Positions 62,001 through 63,525 of a stretch of DNA of 63,525 nucleotides are shown here, piece after piece. The position numbers were made by a program, and so were the translations under genes. Under the pieces are notes generated by a model. It did no database searches. It had not been told where the DNA came from and worked only from the letters and a program-made list of their open reading frames with translations. Positions within the stretch are counted from its first letter, which is position 1. Each line of letters opens with the position of its first letter. The DNA is from an uncultured Ruminococcus sp. GTDB taxonomy: Bacteria; Bacillota; Clostridia; Oscillospirales; Ruminococcaceae. Where the stretch lies: positions 1-63,525 of the forward strand of contig NZ_CALDMP010000042.1 of NCBI RefSeq assembly GCF_937915125.1, written 5' to 3'.

Positions 62001-62079
62001 GCAGCAGATCCTGGAAAGCGATTCCGCAGAAATGATGGAGCACTATGCTGACGATCCTACTGAATCCGAACAGTCCTGA
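59014..62079 (+). CDS. GH59-like protein without signal peptide
   Basis: A 1021-residue protein. The N-terminal half resembles GH59 galactocerebrosidase: SYRGFGCVTGNNSSRLLLDY, TGADVNSSSGTEPC-type (ELGADVNSSSGTEPCTKRS), the putative acid/base Glu in ADQNETDTP (E192) and nucleophile in IWYSEGIAPC (E278). The middle carries beta-rich domains as in GALC. The last 135 residues are acidic and Pro/Glu/Thr-rich. The start at 59014 (AAAGGAACG upstream) gives no signal peptide; neither does ATG 59044. A cytoplasmic beta-galactosidase-type activity or a binding role are both open. The MocR gene overlaps its stop. Confidence 0.75.
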   Translation: MGLTTKNHKSMNQYFSNLIERNAAPPMEIIADGTQANENPAASYRGFGCVTGNNSSRLLLDYKVEHPQAYEEIMRLLFQKDYGVGLTHIKIELGADVNSSSGTEPCTKRSANEPADVTRGAGFQFAADAKAINPDITVDFLRWGEPNWVTSAFSISQEHGLNARYRWYKETLDAAYAVYGLKFDYISADQNETDTPDEAWILYLRYRLDHETNAPYDYSKIKIIASDEVGTRNIAEQMVDNSALRNAVDVIGLHYTTFGDSYTNLLNEAYGKEIWYSEGIAPCNVPELTVQADESGLVGKNGPIDVANRIINSYYNGKMVMYEFQPAVASYYDGSCYAPKQLIRAWEPWSGYYVIDIGFWMALHFSRFSQKGWMYVNGACYGDGEEDHAITNTTSNVMTLTSPERTELSMFFTNESDEVRIYSVQIKDMAFEPGVLSSVVTKGPSGRQAYDANWFQKGKNFRPIRNHRDTYLIKVPPRSIMTVTTLDTSWVNGVNTFPAVQPPMATRLALPYHDDLEYTAEEIRVRGCAPRYMTDQGGAFELVETDDGYAICQKITPQILPTNWRFRGTPLPLTCFGDDKWRSYSAEAEVCLANLEEHNFAGIGIRYNSAVTCEFSSMCGYTGRIYGDGSWKLMDMENVAAEGILQHIDPQEWNKLKLVVLGNSIFFFINGNFLTKYTPQCMVNSGRASLCSDYAWNMFRNIRIEPVAVQPPFVRRVDCFGDGILYNENWEIHAMESYLFYNRTSMEAKAGAEFSCSFDGTGIAIIGTAQNAEFTVLIDGHTVYENFFVPECQPRQACMVIDQLPEGMHNMRVYLTGGMFKLDVLEIPEAYPRMTDTLSVPNNIRSTVAATRRQQKAAQPAGSDFMDAEAMLWHMEHPFTEAPKPEEEVPASAPEPKTPQQTEPISPEQLEPTEPEETALDQDMPAVLETSTEQPEESTEQTKEEAPAAPVSEELELDPETRQSMREIEAIFEPSDTTSGDTASKDMEMSLTMQEMQQILESDSAEMMEHYADDPTESEQS

Positions 62080-63469
62080 GCCTCTCTATCGGCAGATCTG
62101 CCAGACGATTCAGGCAAAAATCGCCCAGGGTGCCCTTGCACCTCATGAAAAGCTGCCCTCCCGGCGTGCGCTTTCGGCGCATTTGCAAACCAGTATGATT
62201 ACGGTACAGACAGCATATGAACAGCTTGTGGCAGAAGGGTATCTCTATTCCCGTCCCCGTGCCGGTTATTATGTTGACCCGGATGCTGCACTGCTGGCAC
62301 ATGCACCACATCCGGAGCAATTGCCAGCCTGCAATACGGCTGCGCCTTTTCCGGATACACCTCCGGATCAGATTGTTTTCTCCACCAGTGGCGTGGATCT
62401 CGAGCAGTTTCCCTTTGCAACCTGGGCAAAGCTGTCTCGGTTGGTGCTGACCTCAAAGCAGGAAACTTTGTTACAGGCAACGCCATCCATGGGTTTATAT
62501 GAACTGCGTCAGGCGATTGCGACCCATCTCCGGGCATTCCGGGATATCCATGTTACGCCGGAACAGATTCTGGTGGGTGCGGGAACGGAATATCTGCTGG
62601 GGATTCTCGTGCAGCTGTTGGGGGCGTCCCGGCGATATGCTGTGGAGGATCCCGGCTATCGGAAAGGCAAACAGATCCTTCACAGCAACGGCGCAGCAGT
62701 CATGGGCATTCCCATGGACAATGCCGGACTGCGGCTGGATGATCTGGAGCAGTCGGGGGCAACGGTTGCCCATGTAACACCGTCTCACCAGTTTCCCACG
62801 GGAATGATCATGCCTATACGGCGACGTGCCGAACTGTTGCAATGGGTCTCTGCCCAACCAGATCGCTATCTCATTGAGGATGACTATGACAGCGAACTGC
62901 GGTTTCAGGGAAAGCCCCTGCCGACGCTGTACAGTCTGGACAAGACAGGGCATGTCATTTATATGAATACCTTTGCCCGGACCCTTGCACCGTCTCTGCG
63001 TATCGGCTATGTTGTCCTGCCTCCTCGGCTAGCAGAACAATTCGAACAGGAGTTTTCTTTTTATTCCTCCACTGTACCGAGCTTTGAACAGTATACTCTG
63101 GTGCAGTTTTTGCAGGAAGGACACTTGGAACGCCATCTGAACCGGATGAAAAAAACCTATCGCCAGCGTCAGATGTTGCTGTTGTCCGTGCTCTATTCCC
63201 ATCCCTTGGCGCAATATATTACTGTCAACGGTGAAGAAGCCGGACTGCATTTGCTGCTGAAAGTGCATCTGCCCTGCACAGAGGAAGAACTGATCCGTGC
63301 GGCAGAGAAAGTACATGTGACAGTGTACGGTTTGTCCGGCTATTATGAAACGGCAAGCCGTGCGCCAAAAAAGCCACCGAGTATTGTCTTAGGCTATGCC
63401 TGTCTTTCTCCAGAGGAAATTACGGACGGTACAAAACGGCTGCTGGATGCATGGTATCAATTCCTATAA
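62045..63469 (+). CDS. MocR-like GntR/aminotransferase regulator with a lost PLP lysine
   Basis: A 474-residue protein. Residues 1-75 form a GntR winged helix (PLYRQICQTIQAKIAQGAL, KLPSRRALSAHL). The rest is a fold type I aminotransferase domain as in MocR/PdxR, with QILVGAGTEYLLGIL, IEDDYDSELRF and the region YMNTFARTLAPSLRIGYVV. In active members the last reads TFSKxLxPxLRxGY with the PLP Lys; here it is Arg 312 (codon CGG). It may bind PLP differently or not at all. It starts within the GH59-like gene, so the two are coupled. Confidence 0.85.
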   Translation: MLTILLNPNSPEPLYRQICQTIQAKIAQGALAPHEKLPSRRALSAHLQTSMITVQTAYEQLVAEGYLYSRPRAGYYVDPDAALLAHAPHPEQLPACNTAAPFPDTPPDQIVFSTSGVDLEQFPFATWAKLSRLVLTSKQETLLQATPSMGLYELRQAIATHLRAFRDIHVTPEQILVGAGTEYLLGILVQLLGASRRYAVEDPGYRKGKQILHSNGAAVMGIPMDNAGLRLDDLEQSGATVAHVTPSHQFPTGMIMPIRRRAELLQWVSAQPDRYLIEDDYDSELRFQGKPLPTLYSLDKTGHVIYMNTFARTLAPSLRIGYVVLPPRLAEQFEQEFSFYSSTVPSFEQYTLVQFLQEGHLERHLNRMKKTYRQRQMLLLSVLYSHPLAQYITVNGEEAGLHLLLKVHLPCTEEELIRAAEKVHVTVYGLSGYYETASRAPKKPPSIVLGYACLSPEEITDGTKRLLDAWYQFL

Positions 63470-63475
63470 TATCAG

Positions 63476-63525
63476 GGCATCTCTAAAAACCCCGAATCCG
63501 TCAGATGTGGTGCAGATTTGCGACA
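63476..63525. repeat. Partial repeat element at the window edge
   Basis: AGGGCATCTCTAAAAACCCC begins here and runs off the end. It shares CTCTAAAAACC (inverted) with the element at 3668-3714 and some following bases. Too little is present to define it. Confidence 0.35.

Overview
The window looks like chromosome from a low-to-mid GC, Gram-positive, anaerobic gut or rumen Firmicute. It is most likely a cellulosome-forming Ruminococcus or close Oscillospiraceae/Ruminococcaceae relative. The reasons are two secreted proteins ending in type I dockerins behind Thr-rich linkers (one a GH5 glycanase, one a cohesin-like/Ig-like protein), strong AGGAGG Shine-Dalgarno sites, sigma-A promoters with 17-nt spacers, a T-box leader before alaS, a spoIIA-type operon and a CarD-family regulator. 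I see no rRNA, tRNA, CRISPR array, transposase or prophage. Genus is an inference; no marker in the window fixes the species.

Layout. 1-3.7 kb: an O-antigen-ligase-like membrane protein followed by a dockerin protein. 3.8-6 kb (minus): a GntR/YtrA-regulated ABC-2 exporter with a near-perfect operator over its own -10. 6-9.7 kb (minus): a zinc-ribbon membrane protein, and an operon with a secreted cell-wall-repeat/C39-like peptidase plus a histidine phosphatase. 10-13.3 kb: panB-panC-panD-coaBC, most of the route from ketoisovalerate and aspartate to phosphopantetheine. 13.4-16.9 kb: CarD regulator and a Cys-rich small protein (minus), then a SigA-like sigma factor and spoIIAA-spoIIAB-sigF (plus). 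17-29 kb: housekeeping genes: two-part radical-SAM family, rplS, lepB, rbgA, rnhB, a YraN protein, thrC, a phosphoesterase, tig, clpP, clpX and an unlisted 53-aa ORF. 29-32.9 kb (minus): a thiamine-thiazole operon thiS-thiG-thiH-tenI-like-cupin-YczE-like, without thiF and without a visible TPP riboswitch. 33-39.3 kb (minus): MoxR - DUF58 - transglutaminase - DUF308 - PHP phosphatase operon. 39.4-48.9 kb: ppa, prs, T-box/alaS, HIT, a phosphoribosyltransferase, comEC, holA, RNase M5. 48.9-53.8 kb: an MBOAT protein and a DHHW-like partner that have both lost their signature histidines, a PHP phosphoesterase, and a lipoprotein. 53.9-63.5 kb: DAHP synthase, HD protein, secreted GH5-dockerin glycanase, dCMP deaminase, trmB, a GH59-like protein with no signal peptide, and a MocR-like regulator whose PLP lysine is arginine.

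How parts fit. The dockerin proteins point to a cell-surface or secreted cellulosome. The ligase-like protein beside one of them could glycosylate such proteins (inference). Several enzyme families here carry apparent active-site losses (MBOAT, DHHW, MocR, the C-terminal domain of ComEC). The paired loss in MBOAT and DHHW is the most surprising signal. Intergenic spaces hold short palindromic repeats of one family at three sites, an inverted-repeat element inside a 5' leader, and structured leaders before rplS, thiS, alaS and the lipoprotein gene.
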